Source: Paroedura picta (Eukaryota > Chordata > Lepidosauria > Squamata > Gekkonidae). Taken from it: a stretch of DNA of 64,000 bases. Of the stretch, positions 35,160 through 47,374 are shown one piece after another. Location of the stretch: the NCBI RefSeq assembly GCF_049243985.1, contig NC_135378.1:37296941-37360940 (forward strand), written 5' to 3'. The notes under the pieces were generated by a model. That model had not been told where the DNA came from. It saw only the letters and a list, made by a program, of their open reading frames with translations, and searched no databases. The stretch's first letter is position 1. Every line of letters starts with the position of its first letter. The translations under genes and the position numbers were made by a program.

Positions 35160-38100
35160 CTATTGTTTCTGGGGGCTCCAGTATAGTATGATTTGCTCAC
35201 ACCTTCTCTCTTTTCGAGGTCCAATGACTGGGTATCTGACTGAGGTGGCTAGCCTGATTACATTCCTTTGTTTATTCAATCCACCTCATTGCTCCTACTG
35301 GCAATATACTACATGTCCATAATAATCATGGTTCTAAATGTTATAAACCGGCACATGAAGACTGTATTAGACATTAGCATCTCTATAACACACACCCTTT
35401 CCCAGAGAAGCAGTGTGCAAGCAAGGCAGATCTGTGCAAGCAGCTACGGCTTTGCATCGTTTTGGTAGTGCCTAAAAGCCGGCTTGTCTTTTTGACAGTA
35501 GACTGGTGTGGCTGAACATCAAAATTTTCATTTCACATGCAGTTCTGTCCCCCAGGAATATTTCTATTTTCATTTGCTGGTAAATCAGGAAACACTATGG
35601 GTCACACACAGCTCACAATGACCCACAACTTGTACTAGATAATGACACTTGCCTCACACAAGCCCTTGAAGGCCAACCTTTTGTTGTTTATAGGCAGCCT
35701 TAATTATACAACTTCTCACCCACAATGATAAACTACTTAACAGTACCTGTCTCAGGTTCCAAGGCCTGCAACAAACCAAGATGTCAACTTTGTTCTCCAC
35801 CAGTGAACCCAGAACCATCTCAGGTTCATACTGCTGCTCATCCTTTGTGTGATTTATGCCTTCCTGTTTCAGCAGTGCCCTTCCACCCTCCACACTAGAC
35901 AAACAAGTGTGTCCCTATGTCAAAACATAGACACAGCATTCAAAAACCAGTGGGGGGGGAACATTTTAACCTTTCAGGGCATTCAGTTGCTGACCTAAAA
36001 AAAGCAGTTCCTGGACTGAATCAAGATCTTGGTTCCCTGTCTCATTACTGATTCTGATTTCTCCATGCCTACTATCCCTTGCCATTTGTGCCTGTTATTG
36101 TCATTCAGCTGATGTTTTCATTTGGCATCTGAAGTCGGTCCACATTCTAGCTACAACTGAAGAAGTGAGCAGTGACTCATGAAAGTTTGTTAGTCTTTAA
36201 GGTGCTACTGAACTCTTTTCTACTGCAGGAAGCAAAAACATTCTGATTCACAATTAAAGCATGCATGGGGGAAAAACACTATTTGCTACAGAGGGGGATT
36301 AGCATGCTTTGGGTTGGACTCAAAAGTACCATGACCAGCAAAGCTGCTAGAGTGGCTTTCCCACCTCCCCTATAACTCTTCTGAGTGAGGAGTGACCCAC
36401 AGTATGGACGTAAAGCAAGATTCTGAAGTAAAATGGGAAACTGGCAGAAATAGCTTTCTCTCTGCACAGCAATGCTTTTCTGCTAATACCAACACCACTG
36501 CAGTGGTATTTTGGATCTGTGATGTGTTGTATAATAAAATGTTTTCTTTCAGGTTCTGAATGCAATAATGATAACTCATTTAAGTCTGAAAAGGAATCAA
36601 ATAAGTGAAAATGCCTTTATTTTAATGAATTATTTATATACAGGATGCCACTCTTCCTTAATAACCAATTGCCAAACGCATTATTTTCTGAATTACTCAT
36701 TTTATCTACCATTCTTACACAAGAGAGTCATTTCAAAAGTATTTACTAAAGATCTCAATACTGCATTTTCTACAAGACTTCTGGCAAACTATGCATATTG
36801 CTTAAGCAGCTGCAAAAATGTCCATTTTACTGTTATCATCTACTACCTGTACACCAGTTGAACTAAGAAATGCCTTCTTATTTAGAGAGTAATACCTTTG
36901 GTCCTAAATGTTAGAATCAGCGCAGCTAGCTATTGCTGTATTTATTGCACAGAAAAAAAAACTACAACTCTGTGGCATAGGGGAAAAACTGCGGATGGAA
37001 GACGCTTTTGTTCAACTGTCAAAATACATTTCAGAACAACTTAGTATGAACCAGAGTTCAAAACAAGAGTATTGCAGTGAGTGGTTCAAAATATAGTTTT
37101 AGTATTTATTCAAACGATACAGAACTCAACTATAGCTATGATCCAGAGAGCCACTTTAGATATCAAACAAAAGCTAATGCTTTACAGACTCCACCGCACC
37201 CTGTACCTGCTAGTAGCAGCTATCATACTGCAAGCTACTTTTAGTTTAGCAAGATGAATAATCCCTAAGGGGGGGAGGGGAATCATAAATCCCATTCTGC
37301 TTGGAAATTACCACATTCCTATGGATTACAGGTTTTATGTGGTAAGGAGGATGTCTCATGGAAACATGCCCGAAAGATAATTCAGTACATGCCAACTTTA
37401 TTTAATGCGCTGCCTGCTGAAACATGCACCTAGCCACTGTCCTGCAAGTTGAGGAATGTTCTACTGATGCAGGAAGAATTTCCCAATGCTGTAAGCATTT
37501 CCTAGCACAGATAGGATGATGTTAAAGATGCCTGTACACTCAGAAAATGATTTGGGTATCACAGCACTGCGGCACATTAAGTTCAGCATAGTAACTTATC
37601 TCCTGAGAATATAAGAAAACCGAATTAAATATGGTAATACGTACAGGTATGGTAATACATACAGGTATTCCAAACCAATCATTGTATGCAAATAGAATAA
37701 GGACTTCGTATTATTTTTGGGAGCTGCAAATTAACAACAGTGTTTATGACTAATATTTAACTTTGCGGTTATAAAAATGGTCTGTTATTTGAAAATGCTT
37801 AATGAAAGCCAAAGATTACATAAGAACTTCTCAAAAATCTCACATCCCAATTACAGTAGACATAAAATAAGCTTAACATAGAAAACCATTATTTGTTTCG
37901 AAAAGTAAGTAAAAGTGGTATTTCTCCCAAAATATGTTGCTTCTGGATAACCAGGTTCAGTGATAAGTATCCTGGTGACTGTTTACTGACAATTTGAAGG
38001 GCAATATTAAAACAGGACCAACTTTTTAAATTCAGATTTAAAAGATTACGTTAAAATAATCTGCATCAGCTTTTTAAAAATATAAACATTATAAGTAACA

Positions 38101-38549
38101 TCTTAAGCATGTCATTAAATGTTTGTAAATTTTTAGACAACCTCCTGTCATCCAGGTACAGTGGTTCTTGGTACATATTCCTTTGCCCCTAAAAAGATAT
38201 GGGTTCTAAAGTGAAAAATCACTGCTACCAAATCACTGGGTACAAAATTAGACCATTCTGAACAGCAAACTATACTTTGTTTCATTAAAACAGAAGATTT
38301 AGGTAGACTATTTAACAAATAAAAAAGCACACTAGTGTGCTATGTATGTTAAGGCATACCTCTGCACACTTTACATCTATATCAAATTATTTATATTTGC
38401 TAGTAAGTGAAAGTCACAGGAGTCGTATTTGTCCTGAAAAGCTGAGAACAAATACAAAGTATCTGGGTGTCTACTTCAGTATACAAAAGTAATTCAGCTT
38501 TTGTGATAAAACATTATTTTCTAATATAAACAGCAGCTACTATACTGGT
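35160..38549. other. Gene-free stretch and probable CDKN2AIP 3' UTR
   Basis: No coding exon is recognised. Bases 36162-36225 carry one arm of the recurrent gttagtctttaaggtgctac repeat. The right part is probably the long 3' UTR of CDKN2AIP; minus-strand AATAAA hexamers occur at 37397-37402, 37105-37110 and 36616-36621. Confidence 0.45.
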
Positions 38550-39766
38550 TTATAATATCTCTTGAGGATTTTTTAAAGCTGGAGGTAAATTTAATGGTTT
38601 TGATTCTTCATCAAGAAGCACCAAATCTTCAACTTCCTTTCCTTTGTACTTTCTTTTACATAATTTCACAATAACCTTCTTCTTGAGAAACAGTTTCAGT
38701 GCTTCTCTTGAAGCTACTGCTTTGGCATTTTCCTTACTTTTCCCACAACCAGTCCCCAAATACACAGATTTGCATCTCAGTTCGCAAACCACACTTTCCT
38801 GAGAGCTTTTATTCTGAGGTAAATCGGTGAGTTCTTTCAGTGGAACAAAATCGACATCTAATGTTGCCTTTACAGACTGAATAGATGAGTTTAGAAGCTC
38901 TACATGATTGACAGTGGGACTGAAGCCTCCGACAGCAACAAGCTTCCAAGCAACAGCTTTGTATAGTCTATTGAAGAATGGCTGCCTCTCTTTTGCATCT
39001 TCACTTGTTAATAATTTCAGTGGCATTTTGGCAGGAACTGCAGTCACCTGTAAACTGCTTTTTGAAGCTAACACCGTGGCACTTTCCAAACTGTCTTTCT
39101 TTTCAGATGGTAACACATTTTCAGATTTGGATTCTGAAGATTTGGTTAAACAATAATTTATTTTTGATTCAGAACCAGATACAGAAGAAGCCAGAAGTGA
39201 TTTGTGCCTGGTGACTGCTGTGGATTCATAATTAGGAAGTCTGGATTCTACTTTTATTCCAGCTGAAGGTGTCACAGATGCTGCCTTCTGTACCACGGTT
39301 GGCGCCGCCGCAGACACCATCTTCTGAGTCACGGCTGGTGCAGGCGCTGCCTTCTGAGCCACAGCTGGTGCAGGTGCTGCCTTCTGAGCCACAGCTGGTG
39401 CAGGCGCTGCCTTCTGAGCCACAGCTGGTGCAGGCGCTGCCTTCTGAGCCACAGCTGCCGCAGACTCTGCCTTCTGAGCCATGGCTGGTGCCGCCACAGA
39501 CACCACCTTCTGAGCCACGGCTGGTGGCACTGTTGATGCTGCCTTCTGAGCCATGGCTGGTACTGCTGTGGACACCGCCTTCTGAGCCACAGTGGAAGAC
39601 AGTGGCTTCTCTGGATCTTTTGCGCTCTCCTTTTCTACGTTTTTCATAGATTCAGTGCCTGTTTCCATGGGCACTTCTGCCTTGGTAGGCTTTGCATCGC
39701 TTCTGCTATCTTCAGAAGCTTTGTCTGTGCCAACAGCTCGCTTCTTGCAAGGCTCTTCTAGCCCTT
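38550..39766 (-). CDS. CDKN2AIP: CDKN2AIP coding exon 3
   Basis: The minus-strand acceptor tttctttttag ends at 39767. The exon starts by completing Glu in SSSNEGLEEPCKKR, runs through the repeat region and the dsRNA-binding-like domain, and ends NPQEIL and stop. Confidence 0.97.
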
Positions 39767-42051
39767 CTAAAAAGAAACACAAAATTAATTAAGAGTGTCC
39801 TAATAACACCAGTGTCCTAATAACACAGATACAAAAAAGCCAGAACAGAGAAATCCTGGTTAACATTAATGCCCAGATTCATTTAATAAAAGATTCAGCA
39901 ATAATTATAGATATATATGGAAGATTAACATAAGACAAATTTAGCTCACTGTCCTTCAGAAATTAAGTTTTATCAACACAAAAAACTCAAGCCAACAGTC
40001 ACAATATCAGAATAGTGACAATTTAAAAACTAAATTCAACTGCTATATTTGAGATGCTATTCATATATTAATTTACTATGCTCCTTTTTGTAGTTGCACA
40101 GCTATGATCTTGCTAACCATTGCTACTTGATATGCCTCGTTTCACCTTGGCAACCAGTTCGTCTCTCAAAGTGTGGGTTGGCGCATTGGTGACTGTGATG
40201 CCTGCAGCCATGTCCAGCACTTTTTCCATCACTTGTTGAGGATACCTGAGCAAGGAAAGAAGGTGGCAAATAGCAACATGAGGACAAATTTGATGTTCAA
40301 AAATATCTAGTCATGTCTGAATTTTACAATACAAAAAAAAATCCCAAATCCACTAAAATATTATTGTGCATAAGTTACCCAAAAAGGGAAACCGAGTGCT
40401 TCACCAGCTACACAAAATGTTAATGCCTGCACCAGGAAATAATGTCTTTCCCAGCCCTAGATATCTAAGCTATATAAAAGGATCAAAGCTTCTAACACAA
40501 TATAGTAGTGTAAAGTTGAGGGAATGGGAGAGATGAGGGAAGCTCAGATTTAGTATAATGATCTGAGACTCCCTCATGGTTCAAGTTGTAGTGTGCTGAA
40601 CCCTCAGTGTGGCCTGTGAAGTATTCTGGTAACACAATCTACCTTTTAGCATCCCTGGCTGCATGCACAATCAGAAATATCACAGCTACACTTACAAATT
40701 AGAACAAGTGCAAACATCACATCACAACAGCTAATAAGCACCAACATCACAACAGCTAATAAGGTCTCGCGAGGGGAACAGGATCAGCGTAACAGAACAA
40801 GCTGCAATAAGTGTTTCCACAGATAAGAAAAGGGCTGAACTCTCAAATTGGATATTACATGCTCTGGTAACGATTCACATTGGGATTTTCCTGTGTGGAC
40901 AGGACAATCCATGATAATAACAAAGAACAAAGATAGCACTTTTCCCAGCAACATGCAGATCTAACCAGCATACTGCTACTGCTGGAAGCGCAGAAAGAAA
41001 CAGTGCTGCATTTCCCCGCCACAAACTGCCCACAAGATAAGGACTGTTGAACAGATAACTGTTGCAGAAATGTTTCCCCCAGTTGACAGAGACTCAGAGC
41101 TACCAAAACAGTCAAAATTATTTCCCTTATTTTTAAAGTTTTCATAAATTTTATACTACAGATATTTAGTGGAGGATGTTTGAGGGGTGGAGAAAGGAGG
41201 GACTAATTTTAATATGTGTTTGGAACTGCCTATCCTGTGACCAGCGTTTTAAATTGCTCATCATTGTGTTTTATTTTTTTTTATGTTGTGAACCGCCCTG
41301 AGCCTACTTGGGATAATACTAATCTGTAGCAATAATAGAAAGATTTTATTGTATTGGCAAAAGGTCTTCACAATGAAGTTAAAATGTACATACATGTATA
41401 TATAATTCAGCTAAAACACAACAACAAATAAAATTCCATTCATGATTTCAGTACAGCGTTTATAGTTTAAAATATCATATTTTCCCTTACTCTTATTTTC
41501 CTAGCTGCAGAGGCATAAACAACTAGCCTGCTGGAAATGTATGGATCAGTGTTGGAGAATAAAAACATCAATTCCTCCTTGTGAGCACGTCGGGAATTAA
41601 CCTTAAAACGAACTTCTTCCTTGGCTCATCGTATAGGCGACAAGATGCAATGAGAGATTTTCCCAACTTCCAGCGACACACAAAAGCCTTACAAATGCTC
41701 TCGACAACACAGTTGTTGCTGTTTTAAATCCATATAGCATCCCCCGGCCCCTTCGGTGACTCACCTGCATCCCAGGAAGACATGGTTGGCCCACACCATG
41801 GAGAAGGAGACGAGGCGCCGCACTTCCGCCTGGTCCCCGCCGTCTTCCTCGCCCGGCGGCCGCGCCAAGGCCTCGGCGTTGCGGAGCAGGAACTCGCGGC
41901 GGTACCTCCAGTGGTGCTCGGGCTCGCAGTCCCCGCGCAGCGCCTCCACCCAACCCAGGCGCGCGTCCCCGGCCTCCTCCCGCGCTTTCCCCGCGCCTCC
42001 GTCAGCCGTGGAGCCAGGCCCCGCCGCTGGGGCGGCCTCCCCGCCGGCCAT
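38550..42051 (-). CDS. CDKN2AIP: CDKN2AIP (CARF), collaborator of ARF
   Basis: Three coding exons on the minus strand, 42051-41765, 40245-40118 and 39766-38550, give 543 residues (human 580). Residues about 30-135 are the XRN2-binding (XTBD) domain with WVEALRGDC, HWRYRREFLLRNAEAL and SFSMVWANHVFLGCRYPQ. The middle is a low-complexity region that carries an Ala/Pro-rich QK repeat. The C-terminal part is a double-stranded-RNA-binding-like domain (about residues 420-500), with QPFFNRLYKAVAWKLVAVGG and YLGTGCGKSKENAKAVASRE nearly identical to human. Family knowledge: a nuclear protein that binds ARF, p53 and MDM2 and holds XRN2 in the nucleoplasm. Start chosen at the ATG that gives the family's N-terminal length. 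It lies upstream of ING2 on the same strand, as in human. Confidence 0.97.
39275..39598 (-). repeat. CDKN2AIP: Coding minisatellite in CDKN2AIP exon 3
   Basis: Ten QK-centred units of 10-12 residues follow one another. Four in the middle are 30-base repeats coding VAQKAAPAPA with almost no change. Confidence 0.95.
40118..40245 (-). CDS. CDKN2AIP: CDKN2AIP coding exon 2
   Basis: These 128 bases code YPQQVMEKVLDMAAGITVTN, then APTHTLRDELVAKVKRGISS and SN. Acceptor ccttgctcag and donor aatg/gttagc bound it. The whole exon is too short for usual frame scans. The human protein has YPQKVMDKILSMAEGIKVTD at this place. Confidence 0.93.
41255..41345 (+). repeat. LINE 3' end fragment
   Basis: It carries gttgtgaaccgccctgagcc, the same ending as the LINE tail at 22870. 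It lies in CDKN2AIP intron 1. Confidence 0.6.
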
Positions 42052-42720
42052 GACCCTCGCCCCGAAAACCGCAGCCCAAGACGCCACCCACGGAGATGAG
42101 CGGCTGAGAAACGGCCCGCCTCCGCACTTCACTTCCGGCTCAGGCTGCCGCTTCCGGCTGAGGGGAAGCGCAGCCCGCGTTTCCTGTGCGTCTTCGCGTC
42201 GGCGCATTCGAGGGCGGGGCGTCGTCGGGACTTGATTTCCGCGTTCCATCTTGAGTGCGCCTGTGCGGGGCCAGAGGCTTCGCGAGGGGACCAGGATTTT
42301 CGCCGTGTTGCCGAAATCGCGCAAAAGTCCGGCGGCACCAGCCCTAGAGGCGGTCCACGTTCCTTTCCCTAGGCGCTGCGGGGAACTACAGCCCAGTGAC
42401 ATGCCCCTTTCCCCTCATGGTTCATTGGGAGCCGGAGGTGTCTCTCAGTTGGGGTTCGCTCCACCCCCTACGTCGGAAGGTCTGGACGTGGATTTCATTG
42501 GAGCGTTTTCAACCAATAAGAAACTCCTCTTTCGTAGCGGGGTTCCAATGAACGGGTCGCGGCGGCAGGGGCCGCAGCCTTATTTCCCTCCCTTTTCAGC
42601 GTGTCGGGCTTTCTGTTCCGCAGAGCTGGGCGGGGGCCGTGTGCCGGTGTCCGCCTGTGAAAAGGGGCCGGGCTGTCTAATATTCACAGCGGACGTGCTA
42701 TGCGCCTAAGTGGGGCTCGG
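41750..42720. promoter_or_regulatory. CDKN2AIP: CpG island over the CDKN2AIP 5' end
   Basis: A CpG-dense block covers exon 1 and about 650 bases upstream, with several attgg/ccaat boxes at 42424, 42499, 42513 and 42545. The two orientations of these boxes would suit bidirectional transcription. Confidence 0.8.
41765..42051 (-). CDS. CDKN2AIP: CDKN2AIP coding exon 1
   Basis: It starts MAGGEAAPAAGPG at 42051 inside a CpG island and ends in FLGCR at donor ag/gtgagt. It carries most of the XRN2-binding domain. An in-frame open stretch continues upstream to 42402 but lacks family similarity. Confidence 0.93.
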
Positions 42721-42756
42721 GGAGGCACGCCCCCTGCTCAAAGCAATTCCGAATGT

Positions 42757-42955
42757 AGGGTTGCCAGCTCCCGGCTGGGAAATACCTGGAGACTTTGGGA
42801 ATGGGGCAGGGAGTAGAGGGGACTTGGGGAAGGGAATATAATGCTATGGTGCCACCCTCCAAAGCAGCCATTTCCATCCCCAGTTAGTCTGCAGATGAGT
42901 TATAATTCTAGGGGGTCCCCAGGACCCATCTGGGGACTGGCAGGGGAGAGGATAG
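42757..42955 (+). repeat. Interspersed repeat (gggttgccagctcc family)
   Basis: It starts tagggttgccagctcccggc and ends near ctggggactggcaggg. A second, diverged copy lies at 43205-43378, and likely fragments at 60226-60300 and, in minus orientation, 60860-61095. The superfamily is not known to me. Confidence 0.6.
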
Positions 42956-42983
42956 ATTCAGCTGAGTAACTGCTTTGATCTGA

Positions 42984-43082
42984 AGCTGCAGAACGGTCCA
43001 GTGGCACCTTGAAGACCAACAAAGTTGTATTCAAGGCGTAAGCTTTTGTGTGCAAGCACATTTCTTCAGAGTTTGAGTTCTA
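42984..43082. repeat. Solo arm of the caccttaaagacc repeat
   Basis: ggtccagtggcaccttgaag followed by accaacaaagttgtattcaa matches the arms of the fold-back element at 2321. A further piece is at 43978-44040. Confidence 0.55.
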
Positions 43083-43204
43083 GGGAGCCTGGAAGTGGGG
43101 TTTTCTGGCCACCTGGCAACTTTATTGGGATGCATTAGTCAGTGCATTATTCAGTGAGGAGAGGGAAGAGAATTCTGCAGGTACTGAAAAGAACTTGCAT
43201 CTTA

Positions 43205-43378
43205 GAATTGCAAACTGCAGGCTGGGAAATTCCTGGAGATTTGGGGTTGAGCCTGCAGAAGGCAGAGAAGAGACTTCAGTGAGATATAGATACCAAAGCA
43301 GCCTTTTCCTCCAGGGGAACTGAGAGTGCCCTAGCCTGGAGATCAGTTGTCATTCTGGGAGATTCCCCTTTGTGCTAT
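43205..43378 (+). repeat. Interspersed repeat (gggttgccagctcc family), diverged copy
   Basis: Shares ctgggaaattcctggagatt, ccaaagcagccttttcctcc and ctggagatcagttgtcattc with the family at 42757. Confidence 0.55.
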
Positions 43379-43655
43379 GTGGACTGAGGAGAAATGCCAC
43401 TGTGAATTCCTTTTCTGTTACTGTTATTAGGATTCTTTCCGGGTTTAGAGTACACTGTAGTACAGCTGGCCTCAGCAACAAGATATTAGAAGATTTGCAG
43501 GCCGCCATTCTTGGCCCGGCCAGCTCACGGTGGCTAGCAGCATAAAAATACAATATTTAAAACATAACAGCAGTAATAAAATCGAACACCCCCACTATTG
43601 AAGCATTTTAGAGAAGGGGCTCAGGATCATCCTCCCAACCCAGCCTCAACTAAAT

Positions 43656-43965
43656 ATAAAAAGAACTTTGCTGGATCAGACAAGTAGCCCATCTAGTCCA
43701 GGACCTGGTCACCCACATCAGTTTTCCAGATGTCTAACAATGGCATAGAGATTGAGACCTTCTAAAGTTGCCTCCTGGCATTCAGAGGTTGGCTGCTTCT
43801 GAATATGGAGGCTCCCTTTAGTCAGCAGCCACTGATATATTCATGCATTTTTTCTATCCTCTTCTAAAGCCATCTATGCCTGTGGCCATTGTGATATCCT
43901 CTGGAAGAAAATTCCATATTAATCTCTGACTGAGTAAAGGAAGTTTTTTTTTCTTTTGTCCATCT
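43656..43965 (+). repeat. LINE-related interspersed repeat
   Basis: ttgctggatcagacaagtag continues to cccatctagtccag, and the copy ends near gactgagtaaaggaagtttt. The copy at 57505-57850 has the same order of blocks (ggtattcagagattg, ccccttttaaagcc). It resembles a widespread amniote LINE-3'-end repeat. Confidence 0.55.
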
Positions 43966-44109
43966 TGAAGATTATATAGCACCTTTAAGACCAGCAAAGA
44001 TTTATTCAAAAATCAAAATGTGAAGGTATTATTGACATATCCTAGATCTATACATTTCTGATGGCGGTGTGTCTATCTCTCTAACCTTTCCCCAAAGTAT
44101 TCTGCATAT

Positions 44110-44520
44110 TTTTATGTATATCATAACAAAATGGCAGTTTTGGCATCCCTGAGGGATTCAAATTGTGTCCTTTTAAGTTTTTAAAAAAGTTTTTGGGAAC
44201 AAAAAGAAGCATGAAGGGACAAGATCAGGGCTATAATGTGGATGGGGGTAAGGTTTTCCACTAAAATTCTTGTAGTATAGCCCTGGCTACCCTCAAAGAA
44301 TGAGCAGGTGCTTTTTCGTGATGGAAAAAAATTCCTCTGTGCAACTTTCCTGGCCTCTTTCTTACCAATGCAGTTTTCAGTTTTCTTACAATTTCTTCAT
44401 AATAAGCCCTTGTGATCCTCTTGTGTCCTTTGAGATAATCATTCAGAATAAACATTTTGTTTGGAATAAACCCATGAATATATGAACTGGAACCCTAGTT
44501 GCAATACGTTTTGAATTATT
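44110..44520 (-). mobile_element. Mariner-family transposase remnant
   Basis: A minus-strand open frame at 44455-44261 codes KGHKRITRAYYEEIVRKLKT, FFHHEKAPAHSLRVARAILQ and EF, the catalytic-core pattern of mariner transposases (HxNAPxH region; here the Asn is replaced by Lys). A further piece downstream has FVPKN-like residues. Only part of the transposase remains and no terminal repeats were found, so it is dead. Confidence 0.8.
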
Positions 44521-46491
44521 CTTGTACAGAAAGTGGAATTACAGGGTATAAGACAATGTCCGAAAGCTGGGCAATATCAAAATTGATCACAGTAGAGTTC
44601 AGCCCTATTCCATTTTAATGTGCCTTCCTGGATTTCTCCAATTTACTACAGTTCTAGTCCCTTTATAAAAATGGCCTCCTGAACATTTATATTTGAACAT
44701 TCTGCAGAATAACATTCTGAGACCCTTCCTCAGGTAATATACATTGAATGCCAAAGCAGTTTAAAATGCTATGCTCTGTAAGCTGCCAGTCAGCTCATTG
44801 ACCTATTAAGAGTGTTTCTATATTTATCAACAATGGCTCTCTGTGATCTCAGGCAGAGATCTGCCATGTCACTTGCTACTTCATTTTATCTGAAGATACT
44901 GGGGATTTAATCTGGAACCTTCTGCATGAAAATCAGATGCTTGTCACAATCCCGCCGCCAAACATAAGGAAGTACCTCATGTCATCTTCCCAACTTTGGC
45001 CATAGCAATAGTCCATATAACTCAGTGCTGTGTAAGCTGCCTATTCTGTAATAATTACACTCCCCTTATTAATTCACAGCATCTGGTAGATTAAGCCATG
45101 TTTTAAAATGAAGATTGTATGACTAGTTACTTCTGAAAGATCTACAATGTATGCTACTATTGCTGATCTTTTAGGTTCGTTTTGATGCCAAAGAGCATCC
45201 CAGCAAACTGAATACATGCAGGAGGGTCTCACCCATACAAAAATGGCCTTCGCTGTAAGAAAATATACTCCAAACAAAACCCTGGAGTAGCTACAAAAGT
45301 AGCCTTAGCACAGGGCAAGCAACTGACAGAATAACATCCTGGTCTGATTCTGGTGTTTCTTGCATGTGTCTATTTATTGTATTTATTTATTTGTTAGATT
45401 TTCAAAATGCCACTCCTGACAAGGCCTTTGCTGGGTGTCTTTGGACTGTAGCCACAGCCAAAGTTTGCTAACACCTGCCAAGAATGATACAGAATCTTGG
45501 TTTTGCTCCTTCCATTTTCAACTGTCCCTTTTCCCCCACAGTGTCATTGGCATAAGACACCATTGCAACTGGAAAAGTAGCAGCCATCCCAGCATCTGGG
45601 TTAAGGATCTTAAGTGTAGCACAGCTGCCGCTTTACCGTGCTGACAAAGCAGCTTTCTAGAATGACCCTGCTTCCATTTGTATTTCAGACTGAAATCCAG
45701 CTTATCTTTTTCTTTCATTCAGATTCGCTACCTCCATTTTAAGTGTGTATCATTATGACAAAGTATTTGACATCATTTCTGTGAAGTATCAAAGCCTGCC
45801 TTTACACTGCTAGACTGACATGATTGCCACTGACAAAGGTGCTGGTTCCCAGAAAGAGTGTTATTGACTCTGTGAGCCAGTTTATCAGCCTGGGGAGACC
45901 TGGGACAAATCTTCACTGTATTATAAAATTCACTGGGTGACCTTGGCCCAGTCACCTGAGGTGGTTGTAAACATCAGATAGGCCATGTGTACCATCCTGA
46001 GCTCCAAAGAGGAAGGGAAGGAATTTGTTTGTTTATTTAATAGCCCACCGTTCCTGGTGACATTCAGGGCCGATTATCCTGTGTAAAACAATGCAGTCAA
46101 ATAGCATTAGACATTTAACAAACAATAGGATCACAAACATTTTAAAAAGATTATCAGACATCTATATATATTAAGAGTGACTGGAATTTCTCATGATGTG
46201 CTGAACATTCGAAAGGTTACAGGGCAAGCCATTCTTCCAGGAGCCTTCCCAATGTTTGGTGCTTCAGGAGAAGTCCTCCACCCCCGTGGGGTGCAGAGAG
46301 AAGCCTCTCTGTGCCCCGTGCTGGCAGCGCCAGGGCCAGGGAGCCGGCCACAACTCTCCTGATGGGAAGAAACGCTTCCAAGGTCCTTGAGTCTCCTGCC
46401 GCTGCTGGGTGCAGAGAGAAGCCTACCTACCTAGATCCTACCTAGCACCCGGTGCATTCCTGGATGCACCATGCTTTCCTTCTAGTACAGC

Positions 46492-47370
46492 GGTTCTCAA
46501 CCTTTTTACTGCTGTAACCCCAACTTTGGTGGGGGCAGCATGCGTGCGGGAGCATGTGCGCAGGCACACACACACAGACAGATACAACAATCAAGGCGGC
46601 ATGGAGGCGGCCAGTGCCATGGCTCCTCCGCCTCCCTTTGTCCGCCGCTGGCCACTGCCACCAATGGAGCAACGGGCAGAGGCAGCTTCCCGCAATCCTG
46701 GATGGCTCGCCTCTCCTGCAGTCCCCACCACCTCCAAGTGGTTAGCGCTGTGAGCTCAGTTGTTGTGCAGCTGTGGCATGCAGCACGAGATTCTGTGGCG
46801 CTCACCTAGCAGGGAGGTGGTTGAGGGGGGAGGCAGTGATGCAGCAATGCGGGGAGTTGGCTGGTGCTGCCATGGGGAACCTCCCATTGCAGGGCAGGGG
46901 CTGGGAGCACGGCTGGGGGTCGGGGCTGGCGAGCCCCTTGGCAGCTGGTGTGGAAGGGGGAATAACCTGGGCACTCCAACAGGTCAAGGTGTCTCGGCAC
47001 GTGGGCGGAGGCAGCCCCCCGCAACCCTGGGTGGTTTGCTTCTCCTACAGTCCCCACTACCTCCAAGAAGTTCGTGCTCTGAGCTCTGTTGTTGTGCAGC
47101 TGTGGTAGCAGATGCACAACAATCGAGGCAACGTGAAGTCGGCCAGTGCCATGGCTCCGCCACCTCTCCTCCACCGGTCACCGCCATCACCTGCCTCCGC
47201 CGGCCACTGGCTACCACCACCACCCACCTCTGCCAGCTGCTACTGCTGCCTGACACCACCGGCCGCTGCCGCCTCTGGCCACGTCAGCCAGCAACCTGGC
47301 AACCCCAGACAAGGGGCCAAGCGACCTCAAATGGGGTCAGGACCCCAAGGTTTCAGAACCATTATATGAA
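46492..47370 (+). mobile_element. hAT-like element with internal duplication
   Basis: The left end cagcggttctcaaccttttt and the right end aaggtttcagaaccattata are inverted with some differences, as in SPIN-like hAT elements. The GC-rich interior contains two repeated blocks in swapped order. No clear 8-bp target duplication is seen. Confidence 0.6.
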
Positions 47371-47374
47371 ACAG

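Noticed and set aside
39269-39649. Plus-strand open frame with repeated LPSEPQLVQ units opposite CDKN2AIP
   Set aside because: It is the antisense shadow of the coding minisatellite; no start, splice or family support.
41603-42402. Long upstream extension of the CDKN2AIP first exon frame
   Set aside because: Family proteins start close to the XRN2-binding domain; the extra codons are open only because of GC content.
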